IMG/VR virus record: IMGVR_UViG_3300027985_000247
Location: 1 to 23,027 of that record
Strand: one strand, 5' to 3'
Length of the DNA: 23,027 bases
From: a virus
The translations under genes and the position numbers were made by a program. This document shows, one piece after another, positions 9,495 through 16,728 of this stretch; within the stretch, counting starts at the first letter, position 1, and each line of letters opens with the position of its first letter. The notes beneath the pieces are model-generated. The model did no database searches. It saw only the letters and a list, made by a program, of their open reading frames with translations, and was not told the origin of the DNA.

Positions 9495-10159
9495 GTGACT
9501 TTCTTGAATATTTGAAAAAGTCTCGTGGCGAAGGTAGTCATCATCAGAAGTTTATGACGGCACGTCGTGGCGGTCTTGATGAAGCACAAGAACAACTTAT
9601 CAAGAACTCTGAGGCACCTATTATTTCTGGTAGTAGTGCCGCTAACAGTAATGATGATCTTGTTTATCGTGGTGGTCAAACTAAAGAGCAAGTAATACAG
9701 TCTGCGGCTAATAGCGCTAGTACCTTCAAGAAGGGTACTAATGTTCAGGCTGTTCCGATGAACCTGAGCAAGAAAAAAGTGCGCCCGACAGCCGGGAGAG
9801 TTACACAGGGGTATGGTGGTAACAAGCCAAACTATGCTGCTGGTAGACATACTGGTGTTGACTTCGGAGGTAAGATCGGTGATGCCATTAAAGCAGCAGC
9901 TAGCGGAACTGTTACTTTTGCAGGAAGCTACGGCTCCTATGGAAACGCCATCAAAATTAAGCAGGTTGACGGAACCACCGCCTTGTACGCCCACCTGTCA
10001 GGATACAACGTTAAAGCCGGACAAACCGTTAGCGCCGGAACTAAGATCGGGAAACTCGGTAACACGGGTAACTCAACCGGACCTCATTTACACTTTGAAG
10101 TGCGAGGAAGAGATCAGTACGGCGGAGATATTAACGCGTCGAGTTGGTTGAGCAAATAG
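9491..10159 (+). CDS. M23-family peptidase, virion-associated peptidoglycan hydrolase
   Basis: 222 aa from GTG 9491, overlapping the preceding stop as GTGA. The N-terminal 95 residues are low complexity and polar with no signal peptide. Residues 100-222 are a lysostaphin/LytM-type M23 domain: GRH120TGVD124FGG (zinc ligands H120 and D124), H168 in YAHLS, and H199-L-H201 in the HLHFEV signature, so all expected metal and catalytic residues are present. M23 enzymes cut peptide cross-links in peptidoglycan. Because it is the last gene of the virion block, directly after the giant protein and without an export signal, I infer local wall digestion during DNA entry, although a role in lysis cannot be excluded. 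The stop codon is followed at once by the bidirectional terminator. Confidence 0.9.
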   Translation: MSDFLEYLKKSRGEGSHHQKFMTARRGGLDEAQEQLIKNSEAPIISGSSAANSNDDLVYRGGQTKEQVIQSAANSASTFKKGTNVQAVPMNLSKKKVRPTAGRVTQGYGGNKPNYAAGRHTGVDFGGKIGDAIKAAASGTVTFAGSYGSYGNAIKIKQVDGTTALYAHLSGYNVKAGQTVSAGTKIGKLGNTGNSTGPHLHFEVRGRDQYGGDINASSWLSK

Positions 10160-10210
10160 AAAAACCCCCCTGTCGGATAAGTGGCTAACTCTTCCGACAG
10201 GGGGGCTTTT
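10160..10210. terminator. Bidirectional intrinsic terminator between convergent operons
   Basis: Perfect 13-bp stem: CCCCCCTGTCGGA (10165-10177) pairs with TCCGACAGGGGGG (10193-10205) around a 15-nt loop. A-tract on the left (10160-10164) and CTTTT on the right give U-tracts in both directions. It starts right after the M23 stop and separates the rightward and leftward gene blocks. Each arm contains one copy of the CTGTCGG motif. Confidence 0.92.
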
Positions 10211-10224
10211 ATCTTCCCCTTTAG

Positions 10225-10264
10225 CCTCCTTGATGCCCGACGGGGGATGCAGGCACCAAGGAGG
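10225..10264 (-). other. Strong hairpin at the 3' end of the leftward operon
   Basis: CCTCCTTG (10225-10232) pairs with CAAGGAGG (10257-10264), continued by a G-T pair and a TGCC/GGCA helix, about 13 bp with a 14-nt loop. No U-tract follows on the minus strand, so it may stabilise or process the 3' end; the terminator lies 15 bases further on. It is not made of the CTGTCGG motif. Confidence 0.6.
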
Positions 10265-10267
10265 GTC

Positions 10268-10378
10268 CTATTTGTAGACGACTTTAACTTCACCCTTAGA
10301 GGTAAGCACAACAACCCTAACGTCACTGTGCGTGCAAGGCTTGGGCACGGGGCGCCGAGCCGTTGGCTTCCTGTTCAT
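10268..10378 (-). CDS. Small hypothetical protein, 36 aa
   Basis: An ATG at 10378, four bases after the stop of the upstream zinc protein, opens a 36-codon frame ending TAG at 10268. The product is basic (begins MNRKPTARRPVPKPC and ends GEVKVVYK), with an alternating hydrophobic C-terminal half compatible with a beta hairpin. No good ribosome site is seen, so translation would depend on coupling to the upstream gene. It fills most of the space before the terminal hairpin. Could be chance. Confidence 0.4.
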   Translation of the reverse strand: MNRKPTARRPVPKPCTHSDVRVVVLTSKGEVKVVYK

Positions 10379-10382
10379 GGGT

Positions 10383-10835
10383 TCATTCTAGCCCGAGTTC
10401 CTCCGCGATGGCAAGTGCAGCGGCCATCTTCGCATCGGATTCCTCATTACTCTCCGCATCCAACTGGTCTATTACAGTGATCGCCTCGGGCGGGACGACC
10501 AGAGGCTCAGGCATGTGCCTCCACCGCTGGTCCGGGGGACGTAGCCAGTTCCATTGGATACCAATAAGAGCAAGTCCTTCTGCTCTACAAGTATCAGAAC
10601 AGAAAGCAACTGCGCCCCTAGTATGTGCAAACGTCCTATTGCACATCTTGCAAGTCTTACGGATGAAGTGCTTAGGGTCCTCCATGTAAGCAAGAGTAGC
10701 CTCAGCCTCTCGGGAGACAGTTTCTTGCTCTTGGGTATTGACGGGAGCGGGAGCGTCAATACCCAGGAGTGCTGCTAACTTAGCACGTTCTTTATCAGCT
10801 CTTGTTAATTTAGGCTTTTTGTTTAACTTGGTCAC
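10383..10835 (-). CDS. Small treble-clef/zinc-ribbon-type protein, 150 aa
   Basis: Starts at GTG 10835, overlapping the RuvC-like stop as GTGA, with GGGGAGAG eight bases upstream. The N-terminus is basic (KKPKLTRADKERAK). A zinc-binding cluster C62-x2-C65-x13-C79-x3-C83 has the FCSDTCR pattern of treble-clef or FCS-type fingers. The C-terminus is acidic and Ala-rich. I do not recognise the family; a DNA- or protein-binding role next to the resolvase and polymerase is plausible but not shown. Confidence 0.7.
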   Translation of the reverse strand: MTKLNKKPKLTRADKERAKLAALLGIDAPAPVNTQEQETVSREAEATLAYMEDPKHFIRKTCKMCNRTFAHTRGAVAFCSDTCRAEGLALIGIQWNWLRPPDQRWRHMPEPLVVPPEAITVIDQLDAESNEESDAKMAAALAIAEELGLE

Positions 10836-11263
10836 TTAAGCTCTCCCCTACGCATAATCGGGATTTGAAGCCCCTTAACCTTGTGATTGTAATACACCAG
10901 ATGCGCCCATGCATCTGTTTGATGTGACATGCTGTGGTCTTTAGGGACCGACAGGCCCGCCCACTTATAGCCGATAGGCTTGACACTCGGTTCCTGTAAG
11001 ATGTATTCACAACCTAACTTGTAGGCTGCAAACTCAATGGCTCCGATGATACGGATAACCTTCATCCCGTCCCATGAGAAACTTTGTGCTTTCTCTGGAC
11101 GGATACGGAAGTTCTCAACTACGAAAACAGCAGCGTCATCAATACCTTTCAGGAACTCATAGAGCTTTTCAAGAGTAAACTGATCGACCTGCTGGCAAAT
11201 ACCCTCTTCATCGGAGACAGCCACCCCCGTAACAATACCGGGATCAAAAGAATAGTGTCGCAT
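10832..11263 (-). CDS. RuvC-like Holliday junction resolvase (RNase H fold)
   Basis: 143 aa from ATG 11263 with AGGA seven bases upstream. The sequence follows the RuvC/RNase H fold of phage resolvases: SFD7PGIVTG on strand 1, VVE50NF on a later strand, an acidic residue near E91, and a C-terminal HQTD117AWAH helix, giving the D...E...D metal-binding set. Such enzymes cut four-way or branched DNA made during replication and recombination, and trim branches before packaging. It lies two bases after a small membrane-protein gene and overlaps the downstream zinc-protein gene, in the replication operon. Length is typical of compact phage versions. RuvC-fold membership is fairly sure; exact substrate is inferred. 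Confidence 0.82.
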   Translation of the reverse strand: MRHYSFDPGIVTGVAVSDEEGICQQVDQFTLEKLYEFLKGIDDAAVFVVENFRIRPEKAQSFSWDGMKVIRIIGAIEFAAYKLGCEYILQEPSVKPIGYKWAGLSVPKDHSMSHQTDAWAHLVYYNHKVKGLQIPIMRRGELK

Positions 11264-11264
11264 A

Positions 11265-11471
11265 TCAGTATCCTAACTGCTCTTTTCTTTCTTCCTTGAA
11301 GTGCCTGTCGCATAACCAGATAATAACGAGCGCTTCGTTCTCTAGTTTGCTCTTTAACTTAGGACTGCATTTCCAACAATGTCGTCTATCCCACCATTTG
11401 TCGAAAATACGCATTATCAATAAAGCGGCAGCGCATCCGGCTGAAACTGCAAACCATGATTCCCATGTCAT
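11265..11471 (-). CDS. Small single-span membrane protein with a CxxC
   Basis: 68 aa from ATG 11471, chosen because it overlaps the polymerase stop as ATGA; the frame is open further upstream but inside the polymerase gene. A hydrophobic helix covers roughly residues 6-22 (FAVSAGCAAALLIMRIF), followed by a basic, Trp-rich stretch with H-C-W-K-C and a charged C-terminus (RHFKEERKEQLGY). One transmembrane segment with a cytoplasmic basic tail is likely. Could be a membrane anchor for the replication machinery or a lysis accessory; no family recognised. Confidence 0.65.
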   Translation of the reverse strand: MTWESWFAVSAGCAAALLIMRIFDKWWDRRHCWKCSPKLKSKLENEALVIIWLCDRHFKEERKEQLGY

Positions 11472-13261
11472 TCTACTTCTCCCCACTGCTTTCCAGAGAC
11501 AAGGAACGGAAGATTGAATACATTTGTCGGCAACGCCTGCATACACTCAACAATCTGCGGTGCATAAGTATCGACCATAGCCTTCCGAACCTTGAACAAC
11601 AGTTCGTCGTGAACCTGCAAGACGAGCCGACAGTTGTCGTCGCACACGTCACGGTCCACATCAATCATTACCGTACTAACAACTTCAGCGCCGCCGCCTT
11701 GCAATAGCGAGTTGAACGACTTGTAAGATTCATCCCTATTACGGAAGTGGCGCTGTCGGCCGGTCCAGTACCGAATATAGCCTCGCTGTGCTGCAATCTT
11801 CTCAGTACGCTTCTTGACTGCAATGATGCCAGGAATCGACGCAACGAACGCATTGTATGGTGCTTCGATATCCGAAAGGCTGCGCTTAAGGGTTCTGGCA
11901 ATTCTATCTTTGCCAGCACCATAGATCATTGCGTAGAAGAAGGTTTTGGTAGTATAGCGATCAACACCAATGATCTCTGCATACCGGGTAAAGGGATCTG
12001 CGTCAGGGCGGCCAAACTCTTCGATAAGGTCCGCTTCTTCACCATAAGCCGCCGCGAGCCGCAGTTCCAATTGAGAGTAGTCGAATCCGATATGCACCCA
12101 TTCGGGGTCTGGGCAATGAAAAGCGCCGCGAATCTTACCGTTCCAAGGTTTATCCGAAGTCCGGGGGATCTGTTGGAGGTTAGGTTCAGAACAAGAAAGG
12201 CGACCCGTGACGGTGCGGTTCTGTCGGAAACTACAGTGAATCTTACCCTGTGAATCCGCCAAGGTTTGGAATGGCCGATAAAATGTACCGAGAGCCTTCT
12301 GCCATCCCCTATAGTTGAGGACCAGACGGGCACCTTGATCTTCCTCACTTTCTGCCATGTGTTCGAGCATACGCTCATACTCTTCCATGACATTCTTATT
12401 CAGAGAGGGCTTACCACCTGGGGTGTATTCCAACACCGGCAATTTCATAGTTTCGAATAACCACTTGCTTAACTGAGTCGACTTACTTGGTTCAAACCCA
12501 AGTTCTCGCTCAATCTCCATCATTTCGAGTTGAGAGATACCCTCGTAAATCTTGCAGAAGTGAAGGTCAACGTCTACGCCTTCCGCCTCCATACGATAGA
12601 GGACGTTGTTCTTCTTCATTTCGTAGGCGTTATATTCTTCAGCCTTGTCGCCATACATACGCTTGAAACGAGGCCACAGTATTTCCCACAGCAGTAGAGT
12701 AACCTCGGCGTCCTCTTTAGCGTAGGGAGCCATCAGGTTTGATGGAACATTACCCCATCCAAAGGTATCAGTAAATTTCTGCATCTGATCTTTATGGGAT
12801 TCACGCTTAAGATACATCTTAGCAACACTAGCCATGTCTTTTTTCATGGGATAGTTCTCGTTGATAAGATGAGCGAGAATGAGACAATCGTAATGAGGAT
12901 TGTTTACAACCTCAAAAAATCCAGCCGGCAGCACCCCGCCCATTGACGACAGGGAGTGCAAGTCGAATTTTCTATTACACCAGACTAACTGTTTCGTCCC
13001 CAGAATTTCAACGAGACGAAAGAAATACTGCCTACCTAAGTTGTGTCCTTCGTTATGCCGGAAAGGAAAATACTCTTTAAGAATACCGAAAGGCGTGCGG
13101 TAGGCTACCGACACGCCTTGTAAGTAATCCTTACCTCTGCTTACCTCAAGCCCTGTCGTCTCCGTATCGACAGCGACGACAGTAGCCTGTTGAAGTCCTT
13201 GTAAGAATGCTTCCAGATTATCAAATTCCGTAAGGATTTCCTCGGTTAGTACGCTTGTCAT
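11468..13261 (-). CDS. DNA polymerase, family A, with 3'-5' exonuclease domain
   Basis: 597 aa. Residues 1-200 are a DnaQ-like proofreading domain: VD32TE34TTGL (Exo I), N96RKFD100 (Exo II), Y180AKED184 (Exo III), all acidic residues present. Residues about 345-597 are the polymerase: TGRLSCSEPNLQQIP, motif A D394YSQLELR, motif B R435-x3-K439-x7-Y447G, motif C QVH551D552E. There is no 5'-3' exonuclease domain, as usual for phage replicative Pol A. The residue four after K439, equivalent to E. coli F762, is Y443, as in T7 polymerase. The start ATG 13261 overlaps the primase-helicase gene by 41 bases with GGTGAAG upstream. Its stop overlaps the next gene as ATGA. It is the likely replicase of this phage, working with the PrimPol-helicase upstream. 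Confidence 0.96.
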   Translation of the reverse strand: MTSVLTEEILTEFDNLEAFLQGLQQATVVAVDTETTGLEVSRGKDYLQGVSVAYRTPFGILKEYFPFRHNEGHNLGRQYFFRLVEILGTKQLVWCNRKFDLHSLSSMGGVLPAGFFEVVNNPHYDCLILAHLINENYPMKKDMASVAKMYLKRESHKDQMQKFTDTFGWGNVPSNLMAPYAKEDAEVTLLLWEILWPRFKRMYGDKAEEYNAYEMKKNNVLYRMEAEGVDVDLHFCKIYEGISQLEMMEIERELGFEPSKSTQLSKWLFETMKLPVLEYTPGGKPSLNKNVMEEYERMLEHMAESEEDQGARLVLNYRGWQKALGTFYRPFQTLADSQGKIHCSFRQNRTVTGRLSCSEPNLQQIPRTSDKPWNGKIRGAFHCPDPEWVHIGFDYSQLELRLAAAYGEEADLIEEFGRPDADPFTRYAEIIGVDRYTTKTFFYAMIYGAGKDRIARTLKRSLSDIEAPYNAFVASIPGIIAVKKRTEKIAAQRGYIRYWTGRQRHFRNRDESYKSFNSLLQGGGAEVVSTVMIDVDRDVCDDNCRLVLQVHDELLFKVRKAMVDTYAPQIVECMQALPTNVFNLPFLVSGKQWGEVE

Positions 13262-15014
13262 CGCTCTTCACCGCCTTACCAATCTCCGACTTAGGTGGTT
13301 TGTATGAGAGTACCGTAGCCGCTTCATCTGCTGTCGTCCGTGAGAACGTGAGACCGCTTTCCCTTTTAATGAACCACGGTTCTTTCTTCGGCGCAAGCCT
13401 GACCTTAAGTTCTCTAACTTTAAGGACGCTATTACTGATGGGCCATAGTGACAAAACAGAGGTAGATCGTGCCGTGATATACATGGACCCGTATACGTCT
13501 TCCAACTGAGAGGGCTCTTTGTTGTTTTCAGTAGCCTTACGCTGATGATGAATGAACCACGTGAAAACACCCATGTCGTTTCTGAAGCGCTCCGTGAAAT
13601 CAAAGAGCGCCTTAGTTTGTTCCTCATCAGAGAGCGACTTGGACGTTGCGCTACCGAGTGAGTCAAAGACGACGCCATCCAAGTCGAGTGCGTCCACCAT
13701 TCGGCGTAGCCTGTCTTGATATGCCGTTTGGTTGAGGTAAAAAGACTCCCCGAGCGGGAGGATAAGCATGTTGCTTCTAAGGAGTTCATGGTATTCCTCA
13801 CCATACATTTTAGTAATTTGATCTGTGAAAACCTTTAGATCAGGCGCGGGCATTTCAGCACTGATAAACAGAACACGCTTAGGAGATTCAGGAGCATAGT
13901 CTAGCACCGGCTGCCCTGTCGCAAGACCATAACAGAAATTGAGAGCCAACTGTGTCTTCCCGACACCAGAAGGGCCAGTAAGAAGCATTGACCCATTCTG
14001 CTGTAATAAGCCGGGAAGTAGCCATTCAACTTCAATAATCTGATTACCGAAAGAAATCACATCGTAGATTTCGATATCTTCGGATTCGACCTCCTCTTCC
14101 CCTGTCGGGAGAGGGTGCTTAATACGAACTCTCTCGATAATATCGAGCAACCTACGATGCCTGTCGGAGCGGTCGGCGTACTTCTTCCAACGGTCGTCAC
14201 AGTTACGAAGTAGTGCATAGAGTTCTTCGTTAGTAGCACCGGCCTCAGCAGCCATATATCCGACACGCATATAGTAAGTGCTTCTGTCGCCCTCTCTAGG
14301 ACTAGACGTGAAAACGTCCTTGAACTCTAGTCCAAGGGCGTACTCATAAATTACATCCGTCACATCTGGGATAGTTCCCAAGTGGATGGAGTCGTCTTCG
14401 ATTCTGTCAGGGGCTTTAAGGCTGGAAAAATCACCAATGTTGTATCGTCTATGCTGGTCGTACCCGACAACGGCAACAGGCAGGCCCCGTTTGTGGTTTC
14501 TGGTTTCAGGAGGACGGAGGATTTGTGTACAATCCCAGCCTGATTTATCAGCGCCGAGTGTATAGGCGAGAGCACGGTTGATATCCTCTAAAGTCTTAGA
14601 ATCAATAACCGGTTCGTCTAATCGCCAGTAACAGTGAACGTGATCGTTTGTGGATGATCGGATTCGAATAGAGGGCTCAATATCTTGTCCAGCAATTCCG
14701 CTTCCTTGGATCGCTGGTCCGTCAAACTCTGACCATACAAAGTTTGAACCAACGAAGTTAGATTTTGAGACTCTGGATTCTGAGAAGACACTGGGAGAGA
14801 GGTAGACTTCTGTAGTCTCAGACGACTCTCGAATGTGTTGCTCCAAGCGTCCAATAGAATGCGGAACTCGACAGAAAACCGGCCTAAAGTCACCTGTTTC
14901 TCGATCAAGTGTGGGCGCATATGCGTATCCCTCCAAACCATTAAATAAGTCATGCAAAAAGTCCGACAGGGTAATTGCATCGGTACTACCTGTCGGACTA
15001 CCGTCGGGCACCAC
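13221..15014 (-). CDS. Primase-helicase: PrimPol-like domain plus RepA/DnaB-type ATPase
   Basis: 597 aa. The N-terminal half resembles archaeo-eukaryotic primase-polymerase domains: FVWSE96FD98G (metal-binding E-x-D), SSTNDH125VH127CYWRL (the S-x-H-type strand with YWRL), and D156KSGWD...LRPPETRNHK, the usual R-P-x-T-x-N-x-K ending. The C-terminal half is a RecA-fold ATPase of the RepA/AAA_25 type: Walker A G347PSGVGKT354, Walker B GVVFD451S, and an HHQRK segment near 489-493. A protein of this kind primes and unwinds at the fork. Two adjacent GTG starts (15014 and 15011) follow AAAGGAG; the second has the better spacing (8 nt). A hairpin made of CTGTCGG motifs sits just inside the coding start. 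The stop overlaps the polymerase start. Domain assignment is confident for the ATPase, good for the primase. Confidence 0.9.
   Translation of the reverse strand: MVPDGSPTGSTDAITLSDFLHDLFNGLEGYAYAPTLDRETGDFRPVFCRVPHSIGRLEQHIRESSETTEVYLSPSVFSESRVSKSNFVGSNFVWSEFDGPAIQGSGIAGQDIEPSIRIRSSTNDHVHCYWRLDEPVIDSKTLEDINRALAYTLGADKSGWDCTQILRPPETRNHKRGLPVAVVGYDQHRRYNIGDFSSLKAPDRIEDDSIHLGTIPDVTDVIYEYALGLEFKDVFTSSPREGDRSTYYMRVGYMAAEAGATNEELYALLRNCDDRWKKYADRSDRHRRLLDIIERVRIKHPLPTGEEEVESEDIEIYDVISFGNQIIEVEWLLPGLLQQNGSMLLTGPSGVGKTQLALNFCYGLATGQPVLDYAPESPKRVLFISAEMPAPDLKVFTDQITKMYGEEYHELLRSNMLILPLGESFYLNQTAYQDRLRRMVDALDLDGVVFDSLGSATSKSLSDEEQTKALFDFTERFRNDMGVFTWFIHHQRKATENNKEPSQLEDVYGSMYITARSTSVLSLWPISNSVLKVRELKVRLAPKKEPWFIKRESGLTFSRTTADEAATVLSYKPPKSEIGKAVKSDDKRTNRGNPYGI
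14960..14999 (-). other. CTGTCGG-type hairpin within the first codons of the primase-helicase
   Basis: An 11-bp stem (14960-14970 with 14989-14999), AGTCCGACAGG and its complement, loop 18 nt. It covers about codons 6-18 of the gene and lies 38 bases after the tRNA-Lys 3' end, so it could affect translation initiation or tRNA 3' processing. No U-tract is visible. Confidence 0.6.
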
Positions 15015-15037
15015 AGCAACTCCTTTCTGTCACAGAG

Positions 15038-15110
15038 TAGGGGCGGTGGGGCTCGAACCCACGATCCACGGATTAAAAGTCCGTTGCATTACCAACTATG
15101 CTACACCCCC
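15038..15110 (-). tRNA. tRNA-Lys (anticodon UUU)
   Basis: 73-nt cloverleaf on the minus strand. Acceptor GGGGGTG pairs with CGCCCCT (one G-U at 1:72 and one at 6:67), anticodon stem ACGGA/TCCGT with loop CTTTTAA giving UUU at 34-36, T-arm GTGGG TTCGAGC CCCAC, discriminator A, no encoded CCA. It sits between the ssDNA-binding-like gene and the primase-helicase, flanked on both sides by hairpins carrying the CTGTCGG motif. UUU-Lys fits the many AAA/AAG-rich virion genes. Confidence 0.93.
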
Positions 15111-15111
15111 A

Positions 15112-15153
15112 CGACAGGGCCAGCGCAAGAGAGGATTTACGCTGGCCCTGTCG
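15112..15153. other. 14-bp hairpin between ssDNA-binding-like gene and tRNA-Lys
   Basis: CGACAGGGCCAGCG (15112-15125) pairs perfectly with CGCTGGCCCTGTCG (15140-15153), loop 14 nt. It begins eight bases after the stop of the ssDNA-binding-like gene (minus sense) and ends one base before tRNA-Lys. No U-tract, so an RNA-processing site or attenuator is as likely as a terminator. Confidence 0.75.
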
Positions 15154-15163
15154 GGTACTAATT
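15147..15163 (+). repeat. 17-bp exact repeat, copy 1 (partner at 18185-18201)
   Basis: CCTGTCGGGTACTAATT occurs here, spanning the hairpin arm and the end of the ssDNA-binding-like gene, and again identically at 18185-18201 inside the DUF6378-like gene. It extends the CTGTCGG motif by nine further identical bases. Confidence 0.8.
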
Positions 15164-15599
15164 AGAACAGGCTGGCGTTAGCCTGAACGTTACTGTCACC
15201 GCTATGGCCCATAACTAACTTGGTCACGTTGGTGAAGGTACGGCTGCCATCAGCACTCGGCTTGTTCTTGACGGTGATCGTAACCTCGATACCGAGAATG
15301 TCACCTGGCTCAATAGAACGAGCATCCTCATCACTAATGGCAAGGCTCTGAAGACGGCGCTTAAGGAACTGCTTACGCTCATCAGGAAGCCTCGGGTCCA
15401 GATCGAAGAACTCAGAAACAGTCTTACCGCCAACGCTCTCAACATCGTTGAGAACGCGGTACGTGATCTGCCACGAGTTACCGTTCCGGTTATTGGGAAT
15501 GATCTTGCTGTCGGTGATAACGGCGGGGTACACGCCATTAGGAATAGACCAGTCAGAAACCTCAACGTCGTCTAAACCAAGGTCATCCAGGAATCCCAT
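15162..15599 (-). CDS. ssDNA-binding-like protein (OB fold, DUF669-like)
   Basis: 145 aa starting ATG 15599, with AGGA about twelve bases upstream (loose spacing). The pattern IPNGVYPAVITDSKIIPNNRNGNSWQITYRV...GKTVSEFFDLDP, then EPGDILGIEVTITVKN...TNVTKLVMG, is that of small OB-fold proteins found next to Sak4-like ATPases in phages and considered ssDNA-binding. The C-terminus ends hydrophobic (NASLF) rather than with the classic acidic SSB tail, although the region before it is polar. It is 15 bases downstream of the ATPase gene in the same operon. Function as single-strand DNA protector for replication and recombination is inferred from the pattern and neighbours. Confidence 0.72.
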   Translation of the reverse strand: MGFLDDLGLDDVEVSDWSIPNGVYPAVITDSKIIPNNRNGNSWQITYRVLNDVESVGGKTVSEFFDLDPRLPDERKQFLKRRLQSLAISDEDARSIEPGDILGIEVTITVKNKPSADGSRTFTNVTKLVMGHSGDSNVQANASLF

Positions 15600-15614
15600 T
15601 TTACTCTTGATCCT

Positions 15615-16382
15615 TTACTTATTTAGATGAGTCCACGTTGGACTCATGATTTCATCGGGCAGGGCAGTTACACGGGATTTAGCAAGCACCGTGTTAGATG
15701 GACGAACACGAAGTACGTATTCACCCTTGCCAGTACGCTTGATGTATGCAACGATATCGAAGATACCAGCAACCGTAGCGGCAAGTTTAGGGGTAAGGTC
15801 AGGACGTGAGACTAAGAAACCTGTCTGGTCATCCTTCTCGACCTTAGCATGTGCAGTACAGACAAGGTTCTTTGGAATATCACGGAACGCCGACAGGAGC
15901 ATCCTGAGACGCTGAGTATTCTCTCCGTAAACTCCCCAGTCTGCCTTGTAAACAGGAGCGTTACCTTTGCCTCCGAGAACTTTTAACTGATCGTCAATCA
16001 GGCGTTTCTGTAACTCAGAGATGCTGTCGAGAACAATCGTATCGTACTTATCAAAGGCATGACTCCCAGCCTTCAAGTATTCGATTGCCTTCTCAACCTG
16101 AACCATAGAAACGTACTCTAAAACATCGACCTCATTACCGCGATCAGCAAGAACCCTAGTACCACGCTCAACATCAATGATAAGAGGCTTAGGCGCAGTA
16201 GCAGCGAACGTCGTCTTTCCGGTTCCCGGGTCACCATAGATCAGTACCTTAAGAGTGCCAGAGCCTTCATGGACAGGAGAAATCCTACCCATAATCTTAT
16301 CGAGAATATCATCAACCTGTGTTGGCTGAATCTCAGTAACGGGAGGGTTATCTCCAAGAATAACAACAGGAACATCAACCAT
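15615..16382 (-). CDS. Sak4-like RecA-fold ATPase (phage recombination protein)
   Basis: 255 aa from ATG 16382, overlapping the preceding gene by eight bases with AAGGAAG upstream. Core RecA fold: Walker A G50DPGTGKT57, IIDVERGTRVL after it, Walker B YDTIVLD119S followed by ISELQK. The length and the KPLIIDVERGTR and TAHAKVEKDD segments fit the phage nucleotide-binding/AAA_24 group that includes Sak4 single-strand annealing proteins. Known members promote ssDNA annealing with help from a partner SSB, which here would be the next gene. A Cas4-like exonuclease is two genes upstream, giving a complete recombination set: nuclease, annealer and ssDNA binder. Confidence 0.85.
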   Translation of the reverse strand: MVDVPVVILGDNPPVTEIQPTQVDDILDKIMGRISPVHEGSGTLKVLIYGDPGTGKTTFAATAPKPLIIDVERGTRVLADRGNEVDVLEYVSMVQVEKAIEYLKAGSHAFDKYDTIVLDSISELQKRLIDDQLKVLGGKGNAPVYKADWGVYGENTQRLRMLLSAFRDIPKNLVCTAHAKVEKDDQTGFLVSRPDLTPKLAATVAGIFDIVAYIKRTGKGEYVLRVRPSNTVLAKSRVTALPDEIMSPTWTHLNK

Positions 16383-16728
16383 CTGCTTCTTCCTTTCCTT
16401 TAAGGAGATCCTGTAACGACTTCTCTTCGATTTCTCTTAAGCTGTCAATAGCGTATTGAAGTGCTGCTATAAGTGAGGTTTGAGTGAAGTTTGTATTCGG
16501 ATTAACAGCGAAGCCAATCCCGACAGGAACCGGGTCCCCAGCGTCATTCAACTTAAAGATCGGAGGGGCTAACATCACAAAACCGAGCCCAAAGTGAGCA
16601 AGTGTCATACCTGCAATCTGAGCCAGAGGTTCTGCATGTTCCTTAAAATCATCATCAGACAGAAGGGTAGTCTCAACCCACTGTTCTTTACATTCGGGAC
16701 CGTGCTCATGATCATGGTCGTCACTCAT
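16375..16728 (-). CDS. Hypothetical acidic protein with His/Asp-rich N-terminus, 117 aa
   Basis: Starts ATG 16728 after GGAGG (7-nt spacing), overlapping the exonuclease stop as ATGA. The N-terminus is His/Asp/Glu-rich (MSDDHDHEHGPEC), possibly metal-binding; a short hydrophobic segment (AQIAGMTLAHFGLGFVMLAPPIF) is in the middle; the C-terminus has a helix with EIEEKSLQDLLKGKEE. No family recognised. Tight overlap with the exonuclease and ATPase genes implies a shared role in the recombination operon. Confidence 0.7.
   Translation of the reverse strand: MSDDHDHEHGPECKEQWVETTLLSDDDFKEHAEPLAQIAGMTLAHFGLGFVMLAPPIFKLNDAGDPVPVGIGFAVNPNTNFTQTSLIAALQYAIDSLREIEEKSLQDLLKGKEEADG

Noticed and set aside
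11747-12253. 168-codon plus-strand frame
   Set aside because: Mirror of the DNA polymerase gene; no ribosome site or domain.
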